Shown here piece by piece: positions 35,375-47,021 of a stretch of DNA of 64,000 nt. This stretch comes from Euptelea pleiosperma (Eukaryota; Streptophyta; Magnoliopsida; Ranunculales; Eupteleaceae): the NCBI GenBank assembly GCA_035048495.1, contig CM068551.1:12333248-12397247 (forward strand), given 5' to 3'. The notes under the pieces are model-generated. The model was not told where the DNA came from, searched no databases, and saw nothing but the letters and a program-made list of their open reading frames with translations. Position 1 is the first letter of the stretch, and each line of letters starts with the position of its first letter. The position numbers were made by a program, and so were the translations under genes.

Positions 35375-36237
35375 GGGAATTTTTGACATACCCCCCCATG
35401 TTATCTTTAAAATTTGACATACCCCCCCACAATTTGAAAAAGCTGACATACCCCCCTATGACTCGGTCGATTGTCATTTGACCAGTGTTGACCCGAGTTG
35501 ACTACCTAATTTTGTATTAAAGGACGAAAGTGCCCTTGTCTTCAACATTAGATCAAGGGTTTTTAGGCCAAAACCCATACCCCAAATCAAGCATGAAAAG
35601 AGGAGATTAAAAATAAAAATAAAAACCCATGTTGGTAAACGTGAGATTTTTTTTTGGTTTTTTGATGAATTAAACAAAAATTGAGAAGAAAAAAACCAAA
35701 ATAAATAAATAAAACTCATGAATGAATGGGATTTTTTTATGGATTTTATTGTAGAATAAAATTTTAAAATTGGGAGAACCCATCTTTCCAAAATTCACAT
35801 CTCAAAAGCTTAAAATATAAATTGCTTTGTCTTATTTTTCATTTTTGTTAATGAAAAATTTAAAACTAAAATTGTATGGTTTGTGTTTTTTTTTTTTTCA
35901 ACCTTGGGTTTTAAATTATTGCCGAAGTGGTGGCCAGCCGGCCATGAGACTCCGGTGGGTTGGTCGCCGGTGATGGGCGGCCAACCTGTTGAAATCTCTT
36001 GGCCAGCCGTCCACCACAGCCGTTTGATTTGGGGTTTGGGTTTTGGCCCAAATCTTTGTTCTAAGGTTGAAGACAAGGGCATTTTTGCCATTTAATACAA
36101 AATTTGGTAGTCAACTCGGGTCAACACTGGTCAAATGACAGTGGACCGAGTCATAGGGGGGTATGTCAGCTTTTTCAAATTGTGGGGGGGTATGTCAAAT
36201 TTTAAAGATAACATGGGGGGGTATGTCAAAAATTCCC
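35375..36237. mobile_element. 863-bp Mutator-like MITE with 9-bp duplication
   Basis: Arms of about 170 bp are near-perfect reverse complements, starting GGGAATTTTTGACATACCCC and ending in the complement. Each arm holds three evenly spaced GACATACCCCCC blocks. It is flanked by exact 9-bp repeats AAAAGATAA at 35366-35374 and 36238-36246, the Mutator superfamily duplication. The central 35910-36030 is strikingly GC-rich relative to the AT-rich remainder and might be captured host sequence, though I cannot name a source. No transposase. Confidence 0.92.
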
Positions 36238-36321
36238 AAAAGATAATACTGTTTGTATTAGGTAAACTCACATATTATAACTTTGTACTCTACTTGATTA
36301 ATGTTTAATCTTTGTAGTACT

Positions 36322-36480
36322 TGTAAGTAATATGACATATTGTATTGGCAAAATTCCATATGACAAAAGACAATTGCGACCGATCCTATAGTGTGTTAGT
36401 TAGTGTGCATGTGATGTTTTCAAGTTTAAAGCTTATGAACATGCACCAACGTTAACTGAGAATTAGTAAAACAAATTTCT
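36322..36480 (+). repeat. Start of element 1 3' LTR (truncated)
   Basis: TGTAAGTAATATGACATATT followed by TTGGCAAAATTCCATATGAC and GTGTGTTAGTTAG aligns with the LTR starts at 39368 (plus), 38525 (plus) and 47016 (minus). It loses similarity after about 36430-36480. Confidence 0.6.
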
Positions 36481-36849
36481 CTTTTAAATTGTTTAAAAAA
36501 TTTTCACAATAATCTAGTCTCGATTTACTATTTACTATGTGCCAAGTCATAGCTCTAGAATTTTTTAAAAGTTAATTCCCATCAAATTAAATTTATTTAA
36601 GTATAGCAAAAACTCTACAATCAATCTTAACTAGAGTCAAAAAATTTTGATTTTCAAATTTTTGATTTTTTGTTTTTGAATATAAACTCAACAAAAAGAA
36701 ATGACCAAAATCTAAAAAAATAAAAAGCTATTGAAAAAATAAAATCTAAACAAAACTACACACCATCAACTCTCAAAAAGATATGAAATCAAAAGACAAG
36801 AGTAATGATGTAAGAGCACACAACTCTCAAGGGCATAGATTTGGTAAGA

Positions 36850-38519
36850 TACCCTTCAGATTTGGATCACGGGTACCATTATGAGGAAGCTCGATCACAG
36901 TATTGCAACCATCCCTATTTCTATCTCCCCTCATGACGGTTCTTCCAAACTGGTCATAAATGTCACAACCCTATTTTGAAAAATGAACAATGTTCTTATG
37001 GTAGCAAATTTGACTAATACTCAAGATTTTTCCCTCAACACCTTCAATGAAGAGCACTTCGTCCAGGGTGGAAATAACATTTGTCTTAACGGTTCTCTTT
37101 CTCGTGATACGTCCACAATTGTTATCAGCATACGTCATCATATTCCATCTTGGGAGTTATTCAAAAGTATTAAACATACTTCTATTCCCTGTGACATGTA
37201 TCAAACAGCCACTATCAAGTAGACATGTGCTACTTTTAGGTGTAACCTTTTTGGTGGTTTTGACATTGCACCTCGAATTTTCTTTTCTCACCCAAATAGA
37301 TTTGACTTTAGGGATTCTGGGTGATGAAGGAGTAATTAATTTATTCTTATTTTCCTCCTCTTCTATTGAGTCCCCTGATTATGAGAGCTCCTGAGTTTCT
37401 TAAGGTTTTTAATTTCCTTACTCAGAGCCTCATACCTTTTTCGAAGGCCTTCCATTCTATGGAGCAGATTCACCTGGTTCCCTACAGATCTCATCTTGGG
37501 TGGAACTCGGTAATCTCTCATCTTCTCGAGGCAATCCTTGTTAAGGTGACCTCTACCCCGATAGTAACTACAAATTTGTTTCTTTTGGGTAGACTTAGAT
37601 AGATCACCCTTGTGTGTATTAAGACTTTAGCTTTCACAAACCGAGTCTTAGAAGTAGATGTAGAGTTGTGGTTATGTATATATCCTAAACCACTCTTGTC
37701 ACCATACTCATTTCTTACTTTCAACATCCTATCGAGCTTTTAAGTGCTCAAGGAAAAATATGACAAATCTCTCTTAAGCTTAGTCAATTGACTTTTTAGA
37801 GATTTCTTGGTATCCATGCAAGTCTAGAATTCATATTCTAGCTAAAAACTTGTTCTTTTCTTGAAGCGGTGGTCTTAAATCTTAGAGAACCACTAGGACT
37901 ATCAAGTCTAGTTAGTAGTGAAAGCTATGAAATTTTCAGTTCTTTCACTTTCTCCCAATTCATCAGAATTGTTCAATTCTAACTCATTGTCCCACGAGTC
38001 ATTCAAAGCCTTAGATTTGCCATTTTCAACTATGTTTGGGCACTCGTTTGCAAAGTTTCTATAATCACAACACTTGAAGCATTGAAGATCATCAAACTTT
38101 ACATCTTCTTGGATTTTTCAGTCATACTAAACCTCTTATGGGGTTTAGATATTTTTCTACATCTATCAGAAGATCTATTAAATTTCTCTTACCTGGGGCA
38201 AATTTTTTTTGAATTTCTTAACAAAAAAAGCAAGATCTTCTCTAGAATCAAACTCATACTCTAGCTCTCGATCTTTTGAAGCTCCCAGGGCTATGCCCTT
38301 AGTTTTCTTGGGTAGCCTCAAATTTAATTCAAACATTTGAAGAAACCCGACCAACTCGTCAATTCTCAGAGAGTCAACATCTTTGCTCTCTTCATTCTTG
38401 TCTATGGCTTTGAAGATAGCATTGAAGCCTTTGTTGTTTAAGTAACAAGCATTAAAATCTTCGTTTGACCACTTTTCTTCAAGCTTTGGGATTATATTAT
38501 TTTCAACTGTAACATTGGG
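36850..38519 (-). pseudogene. Element 3 gag and protease remnant
   Basis: 38178-38519 encodes PPNVTVENNIIPKLEEKW, NNKGFNAIFKAIDKNE, then KDVDSLRIDELVGFLQMFEL and a basic tail. It is copia gag in which most of the UBN2 middle has been deleted (KNE joins directly to ESKDVDSL; compare 40968-41258). Further down are a gag zinc-knuckle remnant (about 37540-37600) and LDSGCLIHVTGN (about 37180-37220), the protease box. SISQICYHKNIV is pre-integrase text. There are several stops. The first codons of this gag lie on the far side of element 2, at 45408-45590 (MRAFLKSVDEQVWLTVLNGW). Confidence 0.85.
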
Positions 38520-38524
38520 AGGTG

Positions 38525-39085
38525 TGTAAGGAATATTTTTATAATCTATTTGGCGTAATTCCATGTGATATAGAACAACTTGTAACCAAACCTACGAGTT
38601 TAGTGAGGCCTTGAGGATGTCGTGGTATGCATCACTCATTGATTGCCCGAAGACTGAAAGACGAAGATTGAAGATTGATTCATCTGAGGAACCGCCTTTT
38701 GTCATTTAAAGATTGTATACACTCGTTAAGAAGGTGAATTGACTTAGTGTCCTTAGAAGAAATAGATTGACATAATTTCTTGGCTAAAAAACTCTGTTGT
38801 AAGACAAGATCGTGTACACTCGCTAGGAAGGTATGCATTACTCATTGCTTGCATTATGGTTTGATTGATTTGATTTCTATTTAGATTAGCACAAATGATA
38901 TAAAAATAATATATCCTTATGATATATTCGATCTATTCGACTGTGATAATCCTTATTGTTAATCAATCTCAAATGCATGCATAATCTGGTTTAATTGAAT
39001 TAGGTTGCTAGTTTAGTCATTTAATTTTAAAAACATATTTTAACCCCCCTTCTAGGTATCTAGACATAAGAAAGACAAACTTTTA
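38525..39085 (+). repeat. Element 2 5' LTR, internally deleted
   Basis: 561 bp. Its first about 280 bp match the 3' LTR start and its last about 240 bp match 45165-45402. The middle 1 kb, including the palindrome array at 44100-44460, is deleted. The terminal CA has become TA. Confidence 0.85.
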
Positions 39086-39169
39086 ATTGTTATAAGAGTT
39101 GTTCATTCTGAATCGGTTTAACAACCCGAGTGAGTTCCTGCTTAGAGTTTGTTCTTCTTAATCTACGAA

Positions 39170-42100
39170 AAAGATGCAAAGAGAAGGAGGAAAACACTTA
39201 TAGACCTCCATTCTTCGATGGAGAAGATTGTGCATACTGAAAAGCCAAAATGCACGCTTTCCTTAAATCTACAAATGAGAAAGTCTGGGTATTGATGTTA
39301 GAAGCTTGGAATCCTCCCACTATTCAAGTGGAAAATGTTATCATCCCGACACGGCCAAGGATAAATGTGTAAGAATAATTTCTTATTCTAGTTTTGGCAA
39401 AGATTCCATGTGACATAAACATTCTTGTGACCATTCCTATGAGCACAAATGTAGTTTCGTAGTTGTCATGGTATGCATTCTTCGCCAACTACGTGAAGAC
39501 TAAAAGACAAAGATTGCAAGAATCAGACGATTGATGACTTGAGTCATCTGAGTAACTGTTATTCGCCCGTTGAAGATCGTGTCCACTCGCATAGGAAGGT
39601 AAGAGACTTAGTAACCATAAGAATAGGATATTAAAATCTGATTAATGGTTGAACTAAGTAAAAAGACAAACCCAAGTTTAATTCATGCTAAAAGAAGTAA
39701 TTTTATTGACTAAGGGAAGTCCAATCGATTGAAGTTTACTCTAGAATTGATTAGACAAGTCTAATCGATTGGACTGCGAGAACCAATCGATTGGACTCTA
39801 TGGGACAAACTTTCCAGAGTACAATCGATTGGAGTTTACTCCACAATCGATTAGACCAGTCTGATCGATTGGGCTGTGAGAACCAATCAATTGGACCATC
39901 CAGAACATAACTTCCAAAGTACCCAATTGATTGGACCCTAAGTATAATCGATTGCATTACGAACAAAAATCCATCCGTACAGTACAATCGATTGGACCAA
40001 GTGTACAATTGATTGGCCATCGCAAAAATTGTCAAATTTTAGATCTAGTTTTTGTGTTCCCTCTATCCCACTACTTGCACGACCTAGGGGTTCCATATTC
40101 TTATAAATAGAGCACTTTTGAGCTAAACAAATTACACAACAAGAGATAAAAGAGTTAGCTTTCTAAATCGAGAATAGTCTTTGTTTGAAGAAAAAAAGCC
40201 CTAGGTTTTCCATTTAGAACCTTAACCTAGTTAGTCAAAGAGTACCAGTGTGACTCGACACCATTTGAGCAACTTGGGGTTCAGGGTGTACTGAATCCTT
40301 TACCTTCAGTAGAAACTGAAATGTTGAGAATTAAGATCGGGGTGTACTGATCGAAGGTAGGTTTGGAGTATACCAAACTGAACAAGTGGCAAAGGCTTTG
40401 TGATTGGGAGGGCATGCGTGGACTAGTAGTGTGGAGCCAGAGGACGTGGACGGACCTGTCGAGGCCTTGGCTAAGGTTAGAAGCTGCATTTACAACGGTA
40501 TTGCGTAGGTAACTTCTGTAACTCATAATTTTCCAGTTAGTGATACTTTTCGTCTGGACATGGTCCTGTGGTTTTTTCTTGGCTAAGGTTTCCACATAAA
40601 AACTCTTTGTCTTGTGGATTGTTTGATTATTTATTCTGTTAATTATTTTGATTAACCCAAACGACAAAGAAGAATGTATCACGGAGATATATTTGATTCG
40701 AGTCGGTTGAGATAATCTTTCATTTATCAATCAACTGTTTCATTGTGGCATGTGGGTTCATCAACCTACTAGACCAGTAAAACTGTTTAGGTTAAAGTAA
40801 ATTTTAATACCTAATCACTCCCCTTCTAGGTATTCTGAATAAAGAGAACAGACTGAATTTCAAAATGGTCTAAGGAGATTATGGTGAATGTTATCTAAAC
40901 AACAAAGGATTAAATGTGATTTTCAATGCAGTAGACAAATGAGTTCCGAAGGATCTCAAACTATACATTGGTGAAAGTCGCTTGGGATATCTTGGAAAAA
41001 ACCCATGAGGGTACGTCGACAGTTAAAATATCTAAACTACAGATGCTGACTACCCGGTTCGAATCCATCATAATGGAGGAGAACAAAACATTCACTGAGT
41101 TCTATGCCAAACTCAGTGATATAGTTAACTCTACCCACAATTTGGGAGAGATTATGCTGGTATCAAAAGTGGTTAGGAAAATATTGAGATCTCTTCTAGA
41201 GAGATTCTCGACAAAGGTTATGACAATCGTAGAGAGCAAGGATGTAGACTCCCTCTAAGTTAACGAATTGGTTGGGTCTCTACAAACATATGAATTGAAC
41301 ATGAGATAAGAACATATGAATTAACCTAAGAAACCTAAGAGCATAGCCCTAAGAGCTTCAAAAGCTCGAGAATCAGAGTCTGATTCAGACTTTTGCATTA
41401 TTTGCGTAGAAATTCATAAAATTATTTCGCCCAAGGCAAAATAAATTTGAAAAATTGAACAAATTTTTCTGATAAAATTGTAAAGAGATCTAGACCCCAT
41501 GAAAGGTCTAGCAAATCAGATAGACCCAAAAATTTACAGCATTCATTGCTAGACTTACCAGTCCAAGTAGTTCTCAAAGTGTCGAGACCATTAATGCAAA
41601 TGCAGAGAGTTCAGATGACTCTTGCAATGAGGACTCAGACGACACAAGAATAGCCATGAATGAGCTATATGAAGAGTCGAAAAGGATTATCAAAGCTAAT
41701 CATGTTTTATTTGGGAGAGTCAAATGTCTAGACTCTCAAAATGATGCTTTGCAACTACACACTGATAAACTAATAATTTTAGTTGAAGATTTAGATCAAG
41801 AGAAAAAGTCTCTTAAGGAAAGAAACAATTTCTTAGAATGTGAATGCCAAAGTTGTAATAATGACAGATTATCTTTGCAAAAAAAAAAATTATGAATCTA
41901 AAGAGAGAGATATCTAGCTTTTTGTCAAGTATTGCCAAACTTGACAAGATGTTGAAATTGGTGAAGGAATTTGGTGATAAGAGTTGTTTGGGTTATAAAC
42001 CTAACTAACACTCGGTATCTACATCAAAAACTTAGTTTGTGAAAGCTCGAGTTATGACAATCCCCAAAGATGATCAAATTAGAAACAATCGCACATGTGC

Positions 42101-42510
42101 GTATTACAAAGGAAAAAGGTCATTTTGTACATGACTGCTTAAACTGAGAAAAATAATCAATTTCAACCAAAGTAAAAATCTTTAGGGAATAAAGATGATT
42201 TTTCTCAAAAAATGAGAGACCTTAAGAAAAGGTCTGAAGCATTGAGTAGGGAATTAAAATCCCTTGAAAACTTTTGTAAACCTCTGAGTCAGATGACTCA
42301 AAAGAGAGTAGAGCCAAAGAAAAATGTTGCTCTAACTTCACCTAAGAACAAGAAATTTAAATCTATTTGGGTTAGGAAGGACTCCTTGAGGTGCTTTGCG
42401 AATACCATTGGTAAAGCAAAATTTCAGGGTAGCACCTGGCTACTGGACAGTAGATGTTCGAGACATGTTAGCAGGGACATGAAAACGTTCACTTCCTTTT
42501 AAGTACTCCA
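39170..42510 (+). pseudogene. Element 2 gag and protease (split by solo LTR)
   Basis: The start text AKMHAFLKSTNEKVWVLMLE and PPTIQVENVIIP (39240-39345) is interrupted by the solo LTR, then continues as DILEKTHEGTSTVKISKLQM and FTEFYAKLSDIVNST (40968-41258, UBN2 gag domain). A coiled-coil stretch follows (41656-41895, ESKRIIKANHVLFGRVKCLD). A decayed zinc knuckle lies near 42090-42140, and the protease box WLLDSRCSRHVSRD at 42436-42480 has Gly of DSG changed to Arg. It has several frameshifts and stops and is not functional. Confidence 0.88.
39368..40862 (+). repeat. Solo LTR nested in element 2 gag
   Basis: 1495 bp from TGTAAGAATAATTTC to ACTGAATTTCA, with exact 5-bp duplications AAATG at 39363-39367 and 40863-40867. 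The gag text is continuous across it. It contains about ten CAATCGATTGG-type palindromes (39720-40018), a TATA-like CTTATAAATAGAGC (about 40101-40114), and the conserved GGTTTTTTCTTGGCTAAGG...CACATAAAAAC block near 40570. Confidence 0.95.
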
Positions 42511-42789
42511 TGGGAACATACGATGACATATGCTGACAACAGTTGCTGATGTAACTCTTGTGGATATATCTGCAAGTACAACATCGGTCTACCTGGACAT
42601 GGAGCCCAGGTGAACATAGACGTCTCCAGCTCCTGTACCATCTTGGTACTGGTTATGCCATTGATCTTCCCCAATATAGTTTTAGACCTATGGCTAGGTG
42701 TGGTGTGAACCCCATTCGTCATCCTTGTATTCTTTACCTTATCATTGCCAGTGCTATACTTCGATCCTTTGTGTCCCAATTCCTTCACG

Positions 42790-43215
42790 TGAGATTGAGC
42801 ACTGGCCCATGAGACCCATTGGGATATCTAGTATTAAGAAGAGTCATGATTAGGTTCGTAGAGTCCTACGTCGACACCATGTGACTGACGACGAGGAGGA
42901 CACAGACATTGATCTTGAGAATATTCTTGTAGAGGATGAGGGTGAGGATGATGGACCTCTCGAACTAGTACACAGATTGTAGGATGCTGATGCAAAGATG
43001 AGACCTCCAATCACTCTTGAGTCCTTCAACCTTTGATTTGATGAATTTGAGGAGTAGACAGCTAGGCGTTTCGATCGTCTCGATGACTCCATATCAGGGC
43101 TTCACAACTTCATGGAGTATCCATTTGCATTGCTGGGACTCGGCTCCCGACCTCCATTTCCTTATCTAGATCGTCTGTATGATGGAGTTGGGACATCTGG
43201 TGGACCATTGGCTTG
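42790..43215 (+). pseudogene. 3' open frame remnant of element 2
   Basis: Degraded frame with stops: an acidic stretch DDEEDTDIDLENILVEDEGEDD (given here as landmarks DDEEDTD and VEDEGEDDGPLEL), then ARRFDRLDDSISGLHNFM and GLGSRPPFPYLDRLYDG. It sits between protease and the polypurine tract, like the env-position frame of element 1. No domain call is possible. Confidence 0.5.
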
Positions 43216-43589
43216 ACTGCATGGGAGATTGTTATTTGTTGATTATGGTTGAGTTATCCAATTTTTTTTTCTTGCACTTCATGTATCCAGATAAACTCTG
43301 CTATAAGTATGGTTAGACTTTGTCAGTCGCATTACTCATATTTTGTCCTAGAGTTCTAAACCATTTGATGTATATATATCTATACTTTATATTGTTCATA
43401 TTTTTCTATATACTGGCATATTAATGCACATGTGCTTAATTGCTTTATTATTGTGCATGCTAGTAATTTACTTGTTATTTTCTGTACCTTTGTCATTCTG
43501 TGACAAAAAGGGGGAGAGAAAAATAAAGAGATAAACACATAGATGTATGAGATAAGGGGAGAAAAAAATTATAATTTGTTTCTCATTTG

Positions 43590-45402
43590 TCTTACTATTC
43601 TACTAGTACATGCTGTTACGATGTGCATTTAGATTCTACACTCACTACACATATATTTAAATCTATGTGCGGTCCTCGTGCTCCCCTCCTTTCCGGGGTT
43701 GTTATTTTGAGACCTTTGTTTTTCGTTGGTTTGAGTTGATCAAGGATCCTACTCTTCGGGTTGAGAGTTAGATCCTGGCCTTTGTACATTTTTGGGGTTT
43801 CCCCTGTCTATAATATACACACATTTATCAAAAAAAAAATATTTAAATCTATATTTATTCTGACGATATTACTTGGTATGCGTTCTACTACTATCTGTTT
43901 GTTTTCTCCGAATTCTGAAGACTCAGAAGATTGAAGATTGACTCATCCAAGGAACCGCCTTTTGTCTGTTAAAGATCATGTACACTCGTTAAGAAGGTAA
44001 ATTGACTTAGTGGCCTTAGAATACATAGATTGACTTAATCTCTTGGCTACAAAACTATGTCATAGGACAAGACTTGAGCTCAGATTAAAATACGTATTAA
44101 AAATGAACCAAGGGGAAATCCAATCGATTGGACCCCGTGTACAATCGATTGGACAGAAGGGACATAACTTCCCCAACAAGTCCAATCGATTGGACTTAAG
44201 AAGGAGAAAAAATGATTAGATTTTAGAAATGCGTATTAAAAATGAACCAAGGGGTAGTCCAATCGATTGGACCCTGGGTATAATCAATTGAATAGAAATG
44301 GAAAAATTTCTCGGATAGTTCCAATTGATTGGACTAGTGGTACAATAGATTGGACACACAAAGGAAAACTTTCGAATGAAGTCCAATCAATTGGACTTGA
44401 GGTCCAATCGATTGGACCTCTATCCAATTGATTGGACACTTAGCCCAATCAATGCGACATATGAAGAAAGGTTCAAAATTAAATCCAAAAATTGTATTCC
44501 CACGAATCCCATTACTTGTTCGACTCTAAGGGCTATACTCTTCTATAAAAGCCAACCTTTGGCTTGATAGAAACACACTATACTTACCAAAGCAACTCTT
44601 TAATCTTAGTGAGAAAGAGTTCTTAGCTTCTAGTGAACTATACCAGTGTAGCCCATTTGAGAGAGAAAACCTATTAGACTTTCTATCGTTAAAAAGTTAA
44701 TCTACTCTTCAATCATAGCTTGAAGTTCATACTTCTGCCATAGAGTTTGACCAATTTCTTCTTCTTAGGTTATCCTAAATATCCAACCTAGTAAGTTAGA
44801 GAAATACCACCTGCAATTCAGTTACTATGAGCAGTATTTTTGAGAAGTCAGGGTGTAACGAATCCTTCACTTCCTAGGCTGGACCAATTAGTGTAAATAA
44901 GGTCAGGGTGTACTAATCGACAATAGGTTTGGAGTATACTAAACTGAACAAGTGGCAAAGGCTTCATGATTTGAAGGACGCTCGTGAACTCAACGCCTGG
45001 AGCCAGAGGACATGGATGCACCGATAGTTGGCCGACAGGTTGTATGCTGTAGTGAAAACAGTGCTGCAGACCTCTGTATACTCGAAATTTTTTAGTTAGT
45101 GATACTTTCCGTCTGGACGTGGTCCCATGCATGGTTTTCCTTGGCTAAGGTTTTTACATAAAAATTGCTTGCATTATGGTTTGATTGATTTGATTCCCAT
45201 ACTCTGTTTAGATTAGCGCAAACGATATAGAAACAATATATCCTTGCGATATATTCGATTGTGACAACCCTTATTGTTAATCAATCTTGAATGCATACAT
45301 AATCCAGTTTAATTGAATTAGGTTGCTAGTTTAGTCATTTAATTTTAAAAACCTATTCAACCCCCCTTTTAGGTATCTGGACATAAGAGAGACAAACTTT
45401 CA
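43590..45402 (+). repeat. Element 2 3' LTR
   Basis: It matches the 5' LTR at 'GGTATGCG...GAAGACTCAGAAGATTGAAG' (43870-43940) and from 45165 to the terminal CA at 45402. About eleven CCAATCGATTGG-like palindromes lie at 44110-44455. A 48-bp segment (44091-44138) recurs at 44227-44273. TATA-like TTCTATAAAAGCC is at 44542-44554. The start is approximate because this end has diverged. Confidence 0.75.
43667..43838 (+). mobile_element. LINE 3' tail insertion (172 bp)
   Basis: A plus-strand LINE end, TTTGGGGTTTCCCCTGTCTA...ATTTATC followed by a run of A, is flanked by an exact 14-bp duplication ATATTTAAATCTAT (43653-43666 and 43839-43852). It is a severely 5'-truncated copy related to the LINE at 3009-7766, which ends GGGTTTTCCCCTTTAATG on its own strand. 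Confidence 0.92.
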
Positions 45403-45612
45403 AGGTGTCCAACCATTCAATACCGTCAGCCAAACTTGTTCATCGACTGACTTAAGGAATGCTCTCATATTGGCTTTTTAGTAAGCATAGTCCTCTCCAT
45501 CGAACAATGGAGTTCTAGATATGTTACCACATTCTCTTTACATTTTTGCAAATTGAAAGAAACTTGAACTTGAACTCACTCGGGTTGTTAAACCTTTAAA
45601 ATAATATCCAAT

Positions 45613-45623
45613 CTCTGATACCA
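45613..45623 (-). other. Element 3 primer-binding site
   Basis: On the minus strand TGGTATCAGAG, complementary to the 3' end of initiator tRNA-Met, two bases after the LTR end. It is intact. Confidence 0.9.
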
Positions 45624-45625
45624 AT

Positions 45626-47016
45626 TGAAAGTTCTTCTTCCAATCCATCTAGATACCTAGAAGGGGGGGGGGGGGGGCGTGTGAATAGGTTTTGAAAAAC
45701 TTATTTATTTATTTAAGCACCCTATTCAATTTACTAGTCCTAGTAGTTGAAATCTAATTGCATGTTAAGCAGTGTCCTAGCTTATGTTGATTGATTAACA
45801 AGGGATTATCTCCACTTACTTGGATTTAATATATTTTCGATATATTATCTATGGGTCATTTGATCTAATCTATGAATAAGTGCGAAAACAAATTAACCAC
45901 TACACATGCAAGATTTTTACGAGGAAACCTTTCTCAAGGAAAATCATTGGACCATGACCAGCTATTAAAGTATCACTAACAAGAAGTTAACAAAACAAAA
46001 GTTACTCACGCAACACCGTTACTCACAGCATACAACCCAAGTCCATCCTTTGAGCCAATTGTCGGTGCATCCACGCCCTCTGTCTTTTACTTACGAGTCC
46101 ACGAATGTCCTCTTGTCACGATCCCCTCAATAGTGTTTAGTTTGGTAAATCCCCAAACCTACCCTTTAATCGGTCTAGCCCTGATCTTATTCTCATAGTC
46201 TGGGCCATCCCCAGATAAAGAAGGATTCGATACAGCCCCGACTCCTCTACACACCTCGAATAGAATTTGAGAAGTCAACCTTTTATTCTAACATCTAGGT
46301 GAATGGTAGGAATTTAAACCTATACAGAGTTTGATCAAGCTATGATCATGAAGGAATAAAATCAACAAAGATTAAAAGGAATTACTTGGGTTTTCTTTCC
46401 TTAAGGCTTTCTCTCACTGATGATTCTCTAAGAGAAAAAGAATACTAAACTTGGGAAGCTTCTAAGAATTAAAGCTCTCTGATTATTGAGTTAGGCTTTA
46501 CAACCTTAATGATCTTATATATAAAGAGAGTAACAAAGCCTAAGCAAATAACAAGTAGTTGGGTGCAGTTAGAACTCTTTCTAGAATGAAAAATTATTCT
46601 CGCACAAGTCCAATCGATAGGGTTTCCATGTCCAATTGATTGGACTGATGCTCAAATCGATCGAACACCCCCAAATTCAAATTTTTAAGCCCTTTAGGCC
46701 CTGAATTAGATACCTTTACTTATAACTTAGTTCTAGGTGAATATTATTATTAAATCTCCTATCTCTAAGGTATCTAAGTCACTTACCATCCCATATGTGT
46801 GGGTATGGATAAAATAGACAAATTAAATATCCAAGTCTTCAGATGAATCAATCTTCAATCTTTCGAGTCTTCAGGCTTCATCTTATAGTCTTCAGGCAAT
46901 CAAGAGTGGTGCAACCACTGACACACTCTCAGCCTAACTAGCACACCATATGATAGGTTACAATTGTGTTTTGTCGTACGAAATTTAGCCAATAGAATAT
47001 AATCATATTCCTTACA
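45626..47016 (-). repeat. Element 3 5' LTR
   Basis: On the minus strand it begins TGTAAGGAATATGATT (47016 downward) and ends GAACTTTCA at 45626, next to the PBS. It carries CCTTGAGAAAGGTTTCCTCGTAAAAA near 45915-45945, TCCAATTGATTGGAC-type palindromes near 46605-46670, and a TATA-like TTATATATAAG near 46520. A 17-nt G run lies at about 45662-45678. The length is 1391 bp. Confidence 0.88.
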
Positions 47017-47021
47017 TACCT

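Larger units (their letters stand above)
29270..36480 (+). mobile_element. SIRE/Maximus-like copia element 1, pol-less and truncated
   Basis: The parts in order are a 5' LTR remnant, PBS, broken gag and protease, T-rich spacer, a 3' open frame with a plant-transposon-protein domain, a 3' spacer with the 863-bp MITE, and the start of a 3' LTR (TGTAAGTAATA at 36322). Integrase, RT and RNase H are absent from the body. The order with an extra frame near the 3' LTR is that of the SIRE/Maximus lineage. The left end is not resolved, and the right LTR is cut short near the junction with minus-strand element 3. Confidence 0.7.
38525..45402 (+). mobile_element. SIRE/Maximus-like copia element 2, complete ends, inserted in element 3 gag
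   Basis: It starts TGTAAGGAATA and ends CAAACTTTCA, with exact 5-bp duplications AGGTG at 38520-38524 and 45403-45407. It contains 5' LTR, PBS (TTGTTATAAGAG, about 39087), gag and protease remnants, a 3' open frame, a GGGGGAGA polypurine tract (about 43510), and a 3' LTR. A solo LTR (39368-40862) and a LINE tail (43667-43838) are nested in it. The protease box at about 42440 is followed within 350 bp by the 3' frame, so integrase, RT and RNase H are missing. Confidence 0.92.
36480..47016 (-). mobile_element. SIRE/Maximus-like copia element 3 (minus), split by element 2
   Basis: Reading down from 47016 on the minus strand, the order is 5' LTR (47016-45626), PBS (45623-45613), gag start (45590-45408), then complete element 2 (45402-38525), and gag continuing from 38519 to about 36850. 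The gag text joins exactly across element 2 once one AGGTG copy is removed. The 3' end (pol and 3' LTR) is missing or unrecognisable near 36.5-36.8 kb. The right flank at 47017 is TACCT. Confidence 0.75.
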
